The position numbers and the translations under genes were made by a program. Under the pieces are notes generated by a model. The model searched no databases and was not told the origin of the DNA. It saw only the letters and a list, made by a program, of their open reading frames with translations. Below, one piece after another: positions 1 to 10,775 of a DNA stretch of 64,000 nt (positions are counted from its first letter, which is position 1; the number at the start of each line of letters is the position of its first letter). Origin of the DNA: Fodinicola feengrottensis (GTDB lineage: Bacteria > Actinomycetota > Actinomycetes > Mycobacteriales > HKI-0501); NCBI RefSeq assembly GCF_010993775.1, contig NZ_WOTO01000006.1, positions 1 to 64,000 on the forward strand, given 5' to 3'.

Positions 1-2
1 TC

Positions 3-47
3 ATCGGGCTTGGCATCGACATGTGGGCGGGGCTCACGCGGACTTAG
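3..47 (+). CDS. 3' end of a gene upstream of atpI (partial)
   Basis: An open frame runs in from the window edge and ends at TAG 45-47; the visible residues are IGLGIDMWAGLTRT. The position just before atpI is often held by a small AtpZ-like membrane protein or an MraY-like transferase in actinobacteria, but 14 residues are too few to assign it. It could also be an out-of-frame remnant. Confidence 0.3.
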   Translation: MGLGIDMWAGLTRT

Positions 48-111
48 ATCCGCCGTTCTTGAAAGCTAGTACGGCAGCGACGAATAGACCGAACTGGACA
101 GTGACAGGCCT

Positions 112-567
112 ATGGATAACAAGACCCCTATCGAACCCCCGCCGGACGCCGCCGAGGCATTGGCCCTCGCCGTCCCCGCCATTCCCCACCACACCGCCCG
201 CAACCTGCGGATCGGCGCGATCGTGGCGATCCCGATCGGTGGCATCGCGCTCGCGGTGCTGTCCGTGGTGGGCCACCCGGTCGCCGGCCTGCTGGTGATG
301 CTCGGGCTCGCCCTGGGCGCCCTCAACACCCACCTGACCCAGCGTGCGGTCGTGCAGTACGCCAAGGGCGGTGAGCTGGTCGCCAAGAAGCAGTTCATGG
401 TCAGCGCGCTGACCCGGATCGGACTCATCACGGTGCTGGGCATCGGGCCGGTGCTGCTGCTGCGACCGGACGGTCTGGGCGTGATCTGTGGCCTCGCCGT
501 CGTCTTCCAGGTCATCATGCTCATCGTCGCGTCCATGCCACTGATCAAGGAGTACCGGAGGGCATGA
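112..567 (+). CDS. atpI: ATP synthase subunit I-like membrane protein
   Basis: A 151-residue integral membrane protein at the head of the ATP synthase operon. AtpI-type proteins are thought to help assemble the Fo c-ring and are not part of the final enzyme. Four hydrophobic segments are visible at about residues 33-53, 56-72, 99-117 and 121-144, after a polar, proline-rich N-terminus. Its stop overlaps the atpB start (ATGA at 564-567), so the two are translationally coupled. The frame is intact. The family call rests on position and topology more than on strong sequence motifs. Confidence 0.8.
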   Translation: MDNKTPIEPPPDAAEALALAVPAIPHHTARNLRIGAIVAIPIGGIALAVLSVVGHPVAGLLVMLGLALGALNTHLTQRAVVQYAKGGELVAKKQFMVSALTRIGLITVLGIGPVLLLRPDGLGVICGLAVVFQVIMLIVASMPLIKEYRRA

Positions 568-1304
568 TCACCACCCCCCTTGCGGCCGCTGGAGACGGTA
601 TCCAGGTCGGCCACCACATCCAGGCGACCATCGGTGGATGGACCTTCAACCTGGACACCATCTGGACCACGGTGCTGGCCGGCGCGATCGTGGTCGCGAT
701 GGGCCTGCTGATCGCCCGCAAGGCGACCGGCGGAGTGCCGTCCAAGCCACAGATCCTCTGGGAGACCGTGATCGGTCAGATCGAAGACCAGGTCGAGGAA
801 AACGTCGGACTGAAGGTGGCGCCCTTCGTGGTGCCGCTCGCCGTCTCGATTTTCTTCTTCATCCTGATCTGCAACTGGCTGGAACTGTTGCCGACCCAGT
901 GGAACGAGAATTTCCACCTGCTGCCGGCCCCGACGGCGGACGTGAACCTGACGTACGCGCTGGGCCTGTTCACCATCATCCTGATGCACGTGATGACGAT
1001 CCGGCGCAAGGGTTTCGGCCGCTGGATCAAGGACACCGTCAAGGGGCACGCGGCGTTTTTGGCCCCAATCAACATCATCGAAGAGCTGGTGAAGCCGTTC
1101 ACGCTGGCTTTGCGGTTGTTCGGCAACATTTTCGCCGGCGGCATCATGCTCAGCATCATCGCGCTGATTCCCTGGTGGGGCACCTGGCTGCCGAACATCG
1201 CCTGGAAGCTGTTCGACATGTTCATCGGTGTCCTGCAGGCGGTTATTTTCGCCCTGTTGACCATCCTCTACTTCGGATTCCAGATGGCCGAGGAGGAGCA
1301 CTGA
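564..1304 (+). CDS. atpB: F1Fo ATP synthase subunit a
   Basis: Subunit a (246 residues) forms the proton half-channels of the Fo motor next to the c-ring. The family signature KPFTLALRLFGN is at about residues 177-188, with the essential channel arginine at R184. At least five membrane segments are visible. It starts at ATG 564 inside the end of atpI, preceded by GGAG. The frame is intact. An 87-bp gap with a T6 run separates it from atpE. Confidence 0.97.
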   Translation: MITTPLAAAGDGIQVGHHIQATIGGWTFNLDTIWTTVLAGAIVVAMGLLIARKATGGVPSKPQILWETVIGQIEDQVEENVGLKVAPFVVPLAVSIFFFILICNWLELLPTQWNENFHLLPAPTADVNLTYALGLFTIILMHVMTIRRKGFGRWIKDTVKGHAAFLAPINIIEELVKPFTLALRLFGNIFAGGIMLSIIALIPWWGTWLPNIAWKLFDMFIGVLQAVIFALLTILYFGFQMAEEEH

Positions 1305-1391
1305 CCGACCGCGGATACCCGTTTTCCCGTCAGTACTGGCAGTCCCCTTTGTTTTTTCGTTGCAGTGCAAGCAAATGCGAGAGGATCCAAA

Positions 1392-1654
1392 ATGGCATCG
1401 ATTGATCACGCGATCGCCGTCGCCGGCGCCCTGGTCGGCGGTGGCGTGGCCCTGGCTGGTGGCGCGATCGGCGCCGCGGTCGGTGACGGCCTGGCGGCAG
1501 CGCGACCATCTCCGGCATCGCCCGGCAGCCCGAGGCCCGCGGCCAGCTCTTCCCGATCCTGTTCCTGACCATCGGTCTGGTCGAGGCGATGTACTTCATC
1601 AACCTGGCCTTCATGATCGTCTTCGTGTACGTCGTAGCCAACGGCGTGGTCTGA
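1392..1654 (+). CDS. atpE: ATP synthase subunit c (frame broken)
   Basis: The c subunit oligomerises into the proton-driven rotor ring. After correction it is 87 residues: two membrane helices joined by a polar loop (ARQPEARGQ). The proton-binding carboxylate is Glu65 in GLVEAMYF of helix 2. As written, the frame is lost near 1495, where GGG appears to have become GG (a one-base deletion), so only the first helix reads through. Since this subunit is essential, a sequence error is more likely than a pseudogene. The start ATG follows GAGAGGATCC. Confidence 0.93.
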
Positions 1655-1677
1655 CCTAAGCGAGCGGAGGTAGTCCC

Positions 1678-2261
1678 ATGGCTTTTCTTGCCGCACCAGT
1701 CACCTCGGTGCTGGCCGAGGAAGTGAACAACCCGATCCTTCCGAACGGGACCTTCTTCGTCGAGCTGATCGCCTTCATCATCATCCTGGTCATCCTGTGG
1801 AAGTACGTCGTGCCACCGCTGGCCAAGGCGATGAACGACCGGCAGGAGATGATCCGCAAGCAGGTCGAGCAGGCCAAGGAAACCGAGGAAAGCCTCGCCA
1901 AGGCCCAATCGAAGTACGAAGAGGCCATCGAGGAGGCTCGCGTCAACGCGGCCAAGATCCGCGACGACGCACGCGCCCAGGGCGCGCAGATCTCGAGGAG
2001 CTGCGGACCAAGGCGCAGGCCGAGTCGGACCGGATTGTGGAGCGCGGTCGCGAGCAGCTGTCGGCTGAGCGGGACGCACTCGTACGCGAGCTGCGCGACG
2101 ACATCGGTCGTCTCTCGGTCGACCTGGCGGCCCGCATCGTCGGTGAGTCGCTGGCCGACGAGGCCCGCCAGAGTGGCACGATCGACCGCTTCCTGGCCCA
2201 GGTCGACACCGTCGACGGGCGGCTGCAGGCCGGTGCCAAGCTGCCGGCTGGGCAGAGCTGA
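1678..2261 (+). CDS. atpF: ATP synthase subunit b (frame broken)
   Basis: Subunit b is the peripheral stalk that holds F1 still against the rotor. One N-terminal membrane helix (about residues 27-44) is followed by a long charged coiled coil rich in Glu, Ala, Lys and Arg; the corrected length is 194 residues. A one-base loss near 1992 (CC read as C before TCGAGGAG) splits it, and the C-terminal half continues in another frame to TGA 2259-2261. The start ATG 1678 has a good ribosome site (GCGGAGG). The stop overlaps atpH as TGATG. Confidence 0.93.
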
Positions 2262-3079
2262 TGCGGGCAGCGAGCCGGGACGCCCTGGCGACCAGCCACG
2301 AGCGGCTCGAACAGCTGGTCGCCGACGCCGACGACGCCGTCACCGAGAGGGTGGCGGACGAACTCGGCGCGGTGGCCGACCTGCTCGCCGGTCAGGTCGG
2401 CCTGCGCCGTGCGCTGGCCGACTCGTCCCGTACCCACGAGGCCCGTGAAGGCCTGGTGAACGACCTGTTCGGCAGCCAGCTGGCCGAGCCCACGCTGAAG
2501 CTGCTGCGCGGGCTGGCCACTTCCCGGTGGTCCGCGCCGCACGACCTCATCGACGCCGCCGAGCTCGCCTCGGTGGAGGCCACCCTGGCCGCCGCCGAGC
2601 GGGCCGGCAAGCTGGCCGATGTCGAGGACGAGCTGTTCCGGTTCGCCCGGATCGCCGAGGCGAACAGCAAGCTGACCTCCGAGCTGGAGGACGGCATGCG
2701 GCCGGTCCGCAAGCGGATCGAGCTGGCCGAGGGCCTGCTGCGCGACAAGGTCGCGCCACAGACCCTCAAGCTGGTCGCCCGTGCGGTCACCGGCCTCGGT
2801 GGTCGGCCGTTCTCGGCCGGGCTGGATCGGCTGGTCGAACTGGCCGCCGAGCGGCGGAACCGGTCGGTCGCCCGAGTACGGGTGGCCACCGCGATGACCG
2901 ACGAGCAGGAGAGCCGGCTGGCCGGTTCGCTGCGGCGGATCTACGGTCGGGACATCTCGGTGCTGGTCGAGATCGACGAGTCGATCATCGGCGGCGCGGT
3001 CGTGGCGGTCGGGGACGACCTCTACGACGGCAGCATTCTGCGGCGGATCACCGAGGCCCGCAACGGGCTCACCCGATAA
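2261..3079 (+). CDS. atpH: ATP synthase subunit delta
   Basis: A 272-residue delta subunit linking the b stalk to the top of the F1 alpha3beta3 head. The C-terminal 110 residues match the OSCP/delta fold, including RIYGRDISVLVEIDESIIGG. It is longer than the roughly 180-residue E. coli protein. Long delta subunits with an extra N-terminal helical part are usual in streptomycete-type actinobacteria. The ATG at 2261 shares one base with the atpF stop. The frame is intact. Confidence 0.95.
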   Translation: MRAASRDALATSHERLEQLVADADDAVTERVADELGAVADLLAGQVGLRRALADSSRTHEAREGLVNDLFGSQLAEPTLKLLRGLATSRWSAPHDLIDAAELASVEATLAAAERAGKLADVEDELFRFARIAEANSKLTSELEDGMRPVRKRIELAEGLLRDKVAPQTLKLVARAVTGLGGRPFSAGLDRLVELAAERRNRSVARVRVATAMTDEQESRLAGSLRRIYGRDISVLVEIDESIIGGAVVAVGDDLYDGSILRRITEARNGLTR

Positions 3080-3122
3080 AGCGCATTCCATCACCCGAGC
3101 GAGAAGATAGTAGAGGGAAACG

Positions 3123-4783
3123 ATGGCCGAACTGACCATCTCGGCGGACGAGATCCGTGGGGCGATCGACCGGTACGTCTCGTCGTACGCGCCCGACGTC
3201 TCCCGCGAGGAAGTCGGCGTAGTAACCGACACCGGCGACGGCATTGCCCACATTGAGGGCCTGCCGTCCACCATGACCAACGAGCTGCTGGACTTCGGAA
3301 ACGGCATCCGTGGCCTGGCCCTGAACCTTGAGCAGCGGCAGATCGGTGCCGTCATCCTCGGTGACTACAGCCACATCGAGGAGGGCCAGCAGGTCCGCCG
3401 TACCGGTGAGGTGCTGTCCGTTCCCGTCGGTGACGAGTTCCTGGGCCGGGTCGTCGACCCGCTGGGCGCCCCACTGGACGGCCGGGGCGAGATCGAGGCC
3501 CCGCGCCGCCGCCCGCTGGAGGTGCAGGCCCCGTCCGTCGTGCAGCGGCAGCCGGTGTCCGAGCCGCTGCAGACCGGCATCAAGGCGGTCGACACGATGA
3601 CCCCGGTCGGCCGTGGTCAGCGCCAGCTGATCATCGGTGACCGCAAGACCGGCAAGACCGCGGTCGCGATCGACACGATCATCAACCAGAAGGACAACTG
3701 GGCCTCCGGCGACGAGAAGAAGCAGGTCCGCTGCATCTACGTCGCGATCGGCCAGAAGGCCTCCACCATCGCCAGCATCAAGCTGGCGCTGGAAGAGGCC
3801 GGCGCGATGGAGTACACCACCATCGTCGCGTCGCCGGCGTCCGACCCGGCCGGCTTCAAGTACCTCGCCCCGTACACCGGCTCGGCCATCGGCCAGGAGT
3901 GGATGTACGAGGGCAAGCACGTCCTGATCGTGTTCGACGACCTGTCCAAGCAGGCCGAGGCGTACCGCGCGGTGTCGCTGTGTCGCTGCTGCTGCGCCGC
4001 CCGCCGGGCCGCGAGGCCTACCCGGGTGACGTTTTCTACCTGCACTCGCGGCTGCTGGAGCGTTGCGCGAAGCTGTCCGACGACCTCGGCGGTGGTTCGA
4101 TGACGGGTCTGCCGATCGTCGAGACCAAGGCCAACGACATCTCGGCGTACATCCCGACCAACGTCATCTCCATCACCGACGGCCAGATCTTCCTGGAGTC
4201 GGACCTGTTCAACCAGGGCCAGCGGCCGGCCATCAACGTGGGCCTGTCGGTTTCCCGGGTGGGTGGCGACGCGCAGACCCGGGCGATGAAGGATGTCATC
4301 AAGACCCTGAAGCTGGATCTGGCGCAGTACCGCGACCTGGAGGCTTTCGCCCAGTTCGGTACGGAGAACCTGGACAAGGTCTCGCGGCAGCAGTTGGCTC
4401 GCGGTGAGCGTCTGCTGGAGCTGCTCAAACAGGGCCAGTACGCGCCGTTCTCGGTGCCGGACCAGATCATCTCGCTGTGGGCGGGCACCTCGGGCAACAT
4501 CGACGAGGTCCCGGTCGAGGACGTGAAGAACTTCGAGCAGGAGTTCATCTCGTACGTACACAGCAAGTTCCCCGGCTTCGTCTCGACGGTCGACGAGACC
4601 GGCAAGCTGCCCTCCGATGGCCTGGAGACGCTCAAGACCGCGATCGACGACTTCAAGAACGGCTTCAGCGGCGGTGCCAGTGGCACCAGGGCCGGCACCG
4701 AGGCCAAGGCCGACGCGCTGGCCAAGGGCTCGGAGAAGTCGGAGTCGGTCAAGGTCAACAAGCCGAAGCCGGAAGACGACTAG
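3123..4783 (+). CDS. atpA: ATP synthase subunit alpha (frame broken by 8-bp duplication)
   Basis: The non-catalytic nucleotide-binding subunit of F1, 550 residues after correction. The N-terminal beta barrel is followed by the P-loop GDRKTGKT at residues 172-179. The C-terminal helical domain ends in a lysine- and glutamate-rich tail typical of actinobacteria. The frame shifts at 3972-3987, where the octamer GTGTCGCT is exactly repeated in tandem; removing one copy restores [17 protein letters not shown]. The start ATG 3123 follows GAGGGAAACG, and the stop lies three bases before atpG. Confidence 0.95.
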
Positions 4784-4786
4784 GCC

Positions 4787-5749
4787 ATGCCAGCCAACGT
4801 ACGGATCATCCGTGACCGGGTCCGATCTGTTCAGTCGATCAAGAAGATCACCCGGGCCCAGGAGCTGATCGCCGCTTCCCGGATCGTCAAGTCCCGGCAG
4901 CGGGTGGACGCGGCTCGGCCGTACACCGAGGAGATCACTCGGGTGCTGACCGCGCTGGCGACCAATGCCAGCAACCTCACGCACCCGCTGCTGCTGGTGC
5001 CTCGCGAGCAGGTTCGGCGGGCCGGCGTACTGGTGGTCACCAGTGACCGCGGGTTCGCCGGCGGCTACAACGCGAACGTGCTGCGCAAGGCCGAGCAGCT
5101 GTTCTCCCGGTTGCGGGAGGACAACGTCGAGCCGGTGTTGTTCGTGATGGGCCGCAAGGGCATCGCGTACTTCCGGTTCCGGGAACGGCCGATCGCGGCG
5201 CAGTGGGCCGGGTTCAGCGAGCAGCCTCGGTTCGAGAACGCGCGGATCGCCGCGGATCGCCGGGGAAACCCTGATCGCCGCGTTCACCGCCGGCGGCGAG
5301 TCCACTGTGGACGCCAGCGAGCTGGCGAACGTGCCGAACGGTGTGCCGGGCATCGACCAGCTGCACATCGTGTCGACCGAATTCCACTCGATGGTCAGCC
5401 AGACCCCGGCGGCCAAGATCGTCGCCCCACTTCAGGTGGAGTACGTCGAAGAGGGCGCCGAGCACAAGCTGCTGCCGGAGTACGAGTTCGAGCCGGAAGC
5501 GGACGAGCTGCTGTCGGCGATCCTGCCGAAGTACGTCAACACCCGGATTTTCGCCGCGCTGTTGGAGGCGGCGGCTTCGGAGTCGGCTGCCCGACAGCAG
5601 GCGATGAAGTCGGCGACCGACAACGCCGAGGATCTGATCAAGAACCTCTCCCGCGAGGCGAACCAGGCGCGGCAGGCGCAAATCACCCAGGAGATCAGCG
5701 AAATCGTCGGTGGCGCGAACGCGCTCGCGGCGGCAGGGAGTGAAGACTA

Positions 5750-5750
<1 letters not shown>
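4787..5750 (+). CDS. atpG: ATP synthase subunit gamma (frame broken by 10-bp duplication)
   Basis: The gamma subunit is the central rotor shaft. The N-terminal helix (about residues 1-50, with [25 protein letters not shown] sequence) and the C-terminal helix are recognisable; the corrected length is 317 residues. The decamer CGCGGATCGC occurs twice back to back at 5241-5260. Deleting one copy restores [12 protein letters not shown], the expected reading. The gene sits tightly after atpA, and its TAG overlaps the GTG start of atpD by one base. Confidence 0.95.
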
Positions 5751-7203
<1,453 letters not shown>

Positions 7204-7224
7204 ATGTTCTCGTACGCGTTGACG

Positions 7225-7253
7225 GCCCGGCAGTCGTGGTTCGACTGCCGGGC
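7225..7253 (+). terminator. Hairpin between atpD and atpC
   Basis: GCCCGGCAGTCG at 7225-7236 pairs perfectly with CGACTGCCGGGC at 7242-7253 around a 5-base loop. No clear U-run follows, so it may be a partial terminator, an attenuator or an mRNA-end stabiliser. It sits 22 bases after the atpD stop in a 196-bp gap that otherwise looks non-coding and is AT-richer than its neighbours. Confidence 0.75.
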
Positions 7254-7399
7254 TGTCACGTGCCAGGGCAACAAACCGACCATTCGCCAAATAGCAGCCA
7301 TTAGTCGACTTCCAGCATGTCTGGTGACAATCATTCCTGTCACACATAACTTGCTGAATCGCCGATAGACTCACGCTAAATCGCGGTAAAGGAGCTCAA

Positions 7400-7685
7400 G
7401 TGGCGGAACTGCACGTGGAACTCGTCGCGGTGGAGGAGATGATCTTCTCCGGCGAGGCTGAGATGGTTCGCGCGCGTACCACCGAGGGAGAGCTCGGGAG
7501 TGCTGCCTGGGCACATTCCGCTGCTCGGCCAACTGGTCGACCCCGGTGAGGTGCGAATCAAGACCCGTGACGGTGAGAAGGTCTTCACCGTGCACGGAGG
7601 TTTCCTGTCGGTCGACTCCGACGGGGTGTCCATCCTCGCCGAGACGGCGGAGCCGGCGGAAGTTCCCGCCAGCTCGGCGAGCTAG
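7400..7685 (+). CDS. atpC: ATP synthase subunit epsilon, short form (frame broken)
   Basis: Epsilon couples gamma rotation to the c-ring and in many bacteria inhibits ATP hydrolysis through a C-terminal helical hairpin. Here the corrected protein is only 94 residues: the N-terminal beta sandwich ([38 protein letters not shown]) is complete, but the C-terminal helices are missing. The start is GTG 7400 after AAAGGAG. An extra A near 7499 breaks the frame. A separate promoter is possible because a hairpin and about 200 bp separate it from atpD. Confidence 0.92.
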
Positions 7686-7710
7686 CAGCCGAGAAGCCGG
7701 CGGCCGGGAG

Positions 7711-8191
7711 ATGCAGTTCATCGAGGTAGCCGCCCTGGTGGTGATTGCCGCGGTCGCGCTGCTCGCTGCCATCTACACCCGCCGGCACCTGCTTCGTCGC
7801 TCCGGCGGAACCGTCGAGATGAGCGTCCGGCTGACCACCACCCGGCCGCGGGTGGGGCTGGGCGTTCGGCGTCGGACGGTTCTCCGGCGACGAGCTGCAG
7901 TGGTTCCGGATCTTCAGCCTGTGGCCGCGGCCCAAGCGGCTGTTTCTGCGGCCCAGCATGGAAATTCTGCGCCGCCGGTCACCGTCCGGCCCGGAAACGC
8001 TGGCTCTGCCGCCCGGCGCGATCGTGCTGGTCTGTTCCGATCGTGGTTCCCGGATCGAGGTGGCGCTCGCGGATGGTGCGTTGACCGGGTTTCTTTCGTG
8101 GCTTGAGGCTGCCGCGCCGGGGGCGCCGTTTTTTTGTCCGATCGCGCGGCCAGTTAGGTTTTTTTGTTTGTACGAGGCTCTCTCCCGGTAA
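7711..8191 (+). CDS. DUF2550 family membrane-anchored protein (frame broken)
   Basis: A short actinobacterial protein of unknown function that commonly follows atpC. It has one N-terminal membrane helix (IEVAALVVIAAVALLAAIY), then a small soluble domain with the family-type pattern GRFSGDELQWFRIFSLWPRP. The frame changes by +1 between about 7840 and 7855; the exact lesion cannot be fixed. The C-terminus as written runs into T-rich sequence (T7 runs near 8129 and 8159) and may also be distorted. Start ATG 7711 follows GGGAG, 25 bp after atpC. Confidence 0.8.
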
Positions 8192-8263
8192 CGAGGAGGG
8201 GGCCATTTTTTGTTGTGCTGACTCGACAACGGGGATGCCGGTTGGGTAGCGGGCCGATTTTTT

Positions 8264-8327
8264 CGTCGAGTGCGGGACTTTGTGCCGCAGTCGACGTCGA
8301 GTGTGGGGTTTTGTCCCGCACTCGACG
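8264..8327. repeat. Paired palindromic repeat, copy 1
   Basis: Two 33-bp imperfect palindromes overlap by two bases (8264-8296 and 8295-8327). Each is built as CGTCGAGTGCGGGAC, a three-base TTT centre, and a partner arm close to GTCCCGCACTCGACG. A clearly related doublet in inverted orientation lies at 46727-46792. It lies in the non-coding gap between the DUF2550 gene and murA, which also has several T6-T7 runs. It resembles REP-type dispersed elements; the function is unknown. Confidence 0.8.
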
Positions 8328-8395
8328 TCGAGCCTGTTGTTGGCGGGCACGTAAGAGTGAGGGGTGAAAGGGGGCAGGGGGCGGGTCCGCCTACC

Positions 8396-9697
8396 ATGGG
8401 CCGGGTGGAAATCATCAGGGTGCGGGGCGGGGCGCGGCTGGAGGGCGAGGTTTTTGTCGCCGGTGCCAAGAACAGTGTTCTGAAGTTGATGGCGGCGGCG
8501 CTGTTGTTGGCCGAAGGTCGTACGGTCATCGAGAACGTGCCGCGCATCCTGGATGTCACGATCATGGCGGAGCTGCTCAGGAGGCTGGGCTGCGAGGTCG
8601 AGTGGGTCGAGGACGAGCTGACCATCGACGTGCCGGCGGAGCCCGGCACCGAGGCCGACTATGACCTGGTTCGTCGGCTGCGGGCCTCGATTTGCGTGCT
8701 CGGTCCGCTGTTGACCCGGCGTGGTCGGGTCAAGGTGGCCTATCCGGGCGACGCGACGCGATCGGGTCGCGTGGGCTGGATATGCACATCGACGGGCTGG
8801 AGCGGATGGGCGCGAAGGTGTCCAGCGAGCACGGCTTCGTGATCGCCGAGGCCGACCGGCTGCACGGCGCGTCGATCTGGCTCGACTTCCCGAGCGTGGG
8901 CGCCACCGAGAACCTGGTGAGCGCGGCGGCGCTGGCGGACGGTACGACGGTGATTGACAACGCCGCCCGAGAACCGGAGATCGTGGACATTTGCGGCATG
9001 CTGATCGCGATGGGCGCGAAGATCTCCGGCGCCGGCGAGTCGACCGTGCTCATCGAGGGTGTGCCGGAGCTGAAGCCGGTCCGCCACCGTACGGTCGGCG
9101 ACCGGATGGTGGCTGGCACGTGGGCTGTCGCGGCCACCATGACCCGCGGCGACGTGCTCGTACGCGGCGCCGATCCGCGGAATCTGGAGATCGCTCTCGA
9201 CAAGATCTGCACCGCCGGCGCGCAGGTGAGCGCTGAGCAGGACGGCTTCCGGGTGAAGATGGACCACCGCCCGAAGGCCGTCGATGTCGTCACGCTGCCT
9301 TATCCGGGTTTCCCGACCGACCTGATGCCGATGGCGATCGCGCTGGCCGCCGTCAGCGACGGCCCGTCGATGGTCACCGAGAACGTGTTCGACGCCCGGT
9401 TCATGTTCGTCAACGAGATGGCCCGGCTCGGCGCGGACGTACGCACCGACGGCCACCACGCGGTCGTACGCGGCCGCGACCAGCTCTCTCCGGGCCCGGT
9501 GACCGGTGACCGCGCACGACATCCGGGCCGGTGCGGGCCTGCTGCTGGCCGGCCTGTGTGCCGACGGCGTCACCGAGGTGTCCGACATCCGCCACATCGA
9601 CCGGGGTTACCCGGCTTTCGTCCCGCAGCTGCAGGGGTTGGGCGCGGACGTGCAGCGGGTCGACGTGCCGGACGACGAACTCGCGCTGGAATTCTGA
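8396..9697 (+). CDS. murA: UDP-N-acetylglucosamine 1-carboxyvinyltransferase (frame broken twice)
   Basis: MurA transfers enolpyruvate from PEP to UDP-GlcNAc, the first committed step of peptidoglycan synthesis. The corrected length is 429 residues. Signature segments are [15 protein letters not shown] near the N-terminus and [20 protein letters not shown] near the C-terminus. The catalytic loop reads YPGDAIGSR, with Asp where most bacteria have Cys, as in mycobacteria, a change known to give fosfomycin insensitivity. Two exact tandem duplications break the frame: GACGC at 8750-8759 and GGTGACC at 9498-9511. Start ATG 8396. Confidence 0.95.
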
Positions 9698-9770
9698 AAG
9701 AACGACCGATGAGTTTTGCCGCGCCCGCTGGTCTGTAATGGTGGAGACAAACAGACGGTGAGGGAGAGCG

Positions 9771-10775
9771 ATGTCGGACAACGAGGAGTTCGTACGCCTG
9801 GCGGACCCGTTCCGGCGTGAGCTGCTGGCGCACTGCTATCGGATGCTCGGTTCGGTGCACGAGGCCGAGGACCTGGTGCAGGAGACCTATATCCGGGCCT
9901 GGCGGGCGTACGACAACTTTGAGGGTCGATCGTCTTTGCGTACGTGGCTCTATCGGATCGCCACGCGTACGTGCCTGACCGAGCTCGACACCCGCAAGCG
10001 CCGGCCGCTGCCGGCGGACCTTGGCGCGGCCTCCGACAATCCCACCGGTGAGCTGGCGTCCTCGGAGGAGGTCAGCTGGTTGCAGCCGATGCCGGACGCG
10101 ATGGTCGAGACACCGGCGGACCCTGCCGCGGTCGTCGCTTCCCGGGACAGCATCCGGTTGGCGCTGATCGCCGCGCTGCAGCACCTGCCCCCGAAGCAGC
10201 GGGCCGTGTTGATTCTGCGGGACGTGCTGGCCTGGCGTGCCGCGGAGGTGGCTGAGCTGCTGGAGACGAGTACGGCCGCTGTCAACAGCGCCCTGCAGCG
10301 CGCGCGTGCGCAGCTGGAAGAGGTGTCGCCGGCGCAGGACAGCATCACTGAGCCGGACAACCCGCAGGACAAGGCGTTGCTCAAGGAGTGGGTGTCGGCG
10401 TTCGAGCGCTATGACACGGTGGCGATCAAGGAGCTGTTGACCCAGGACGCCACCTGGCAGATGCCGCCCTACCTGTCGTGGTTCAGCGGCCGGGAAGCGA
10501 TCGTCGTCAGCCTCATCGAGACGCACTGCCCCGCGCATGGTGCCGGCGCGATCAAGATCATCCCGACCCAGGCCAACGGCCAGACCGCGCTCGCGCTCTA
10601 CATCCTGGACGACGAAGGTGTGCATCGCGCGCACTCGCTGCAGGTGCCGACGATCGTGGACGGCCTGGTGGCCAAGATGGTGGCCTTCTTCGACACCGAC
10701 CTGTTCGCCAGGTTCGGTCTGCCGGACGTGCATCCGGACTCGGCCGCTTTACCAGTGTCAGCCGCGCCGAGATGA
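9771..10775 (+). CDS. ECF sigma factor with SnoaL-like C-terminal domain (SigG/ECF56-like)
   Basis: A 334-residue sigma-70 family regulator. Region 2 (about residues 10-80, AHCYRMLGSVHEAEDLVQET) binds the -10 element and core polymerase. Region 4 (about 140-190, LPPKQRAVLILRDVLAWRAAEVAELLETS) reads the -35. The last 120 residues form a SnoaL/NTF2-like domain with WQMPPYLSWFSGREAI, as in mycobacterial SigG, which has no cognate anti-sigma factor. The frame is intact, with ribosome site GAGGGAGAG before ATG 9771. The stop overlaps the next start (ATGA). Confidence 0.92.
   Translation: MSDNEEFVRLADPFRRELLAHCYRMLGSVHEAEDLVQETYIRAWRAYDNFEGRSSLRTWLYRIATRTCLTELDTRKRRPLPADLGAASDNPTGELASSEEVSWLQPMPDAMVETPADPAAVVASRDSIRLALIAALQHLPPKQRAVLILRDVLAWRAAEVAELLETSTAAVNSALQRARAQLEEVSPAQDSITEPDNPQDKALLKEWVSAFERYDTVAIKELLTQDATWQMPPYLSWFSGREAIVVSLIETHCPAHGAGAIKIIPTQANGQTALALYILDDEGVHRAHSLQVPTIVDGLVAKMVAFFDTDLFARFGLPDVHPDSAALPVSAAPR

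Noticed and set aside
66..1409. A 447-residue minus-strand open frame over atpI and atpB
   Set aside because: It is antisense to two well-supported genes and has no recognisable domain.
7225..7253. tRNA-like stem with TTCGA
   Set aside because: Only one simple hairpin can be drawn; no cloverleaf, anticodon arm or acceptor stem.
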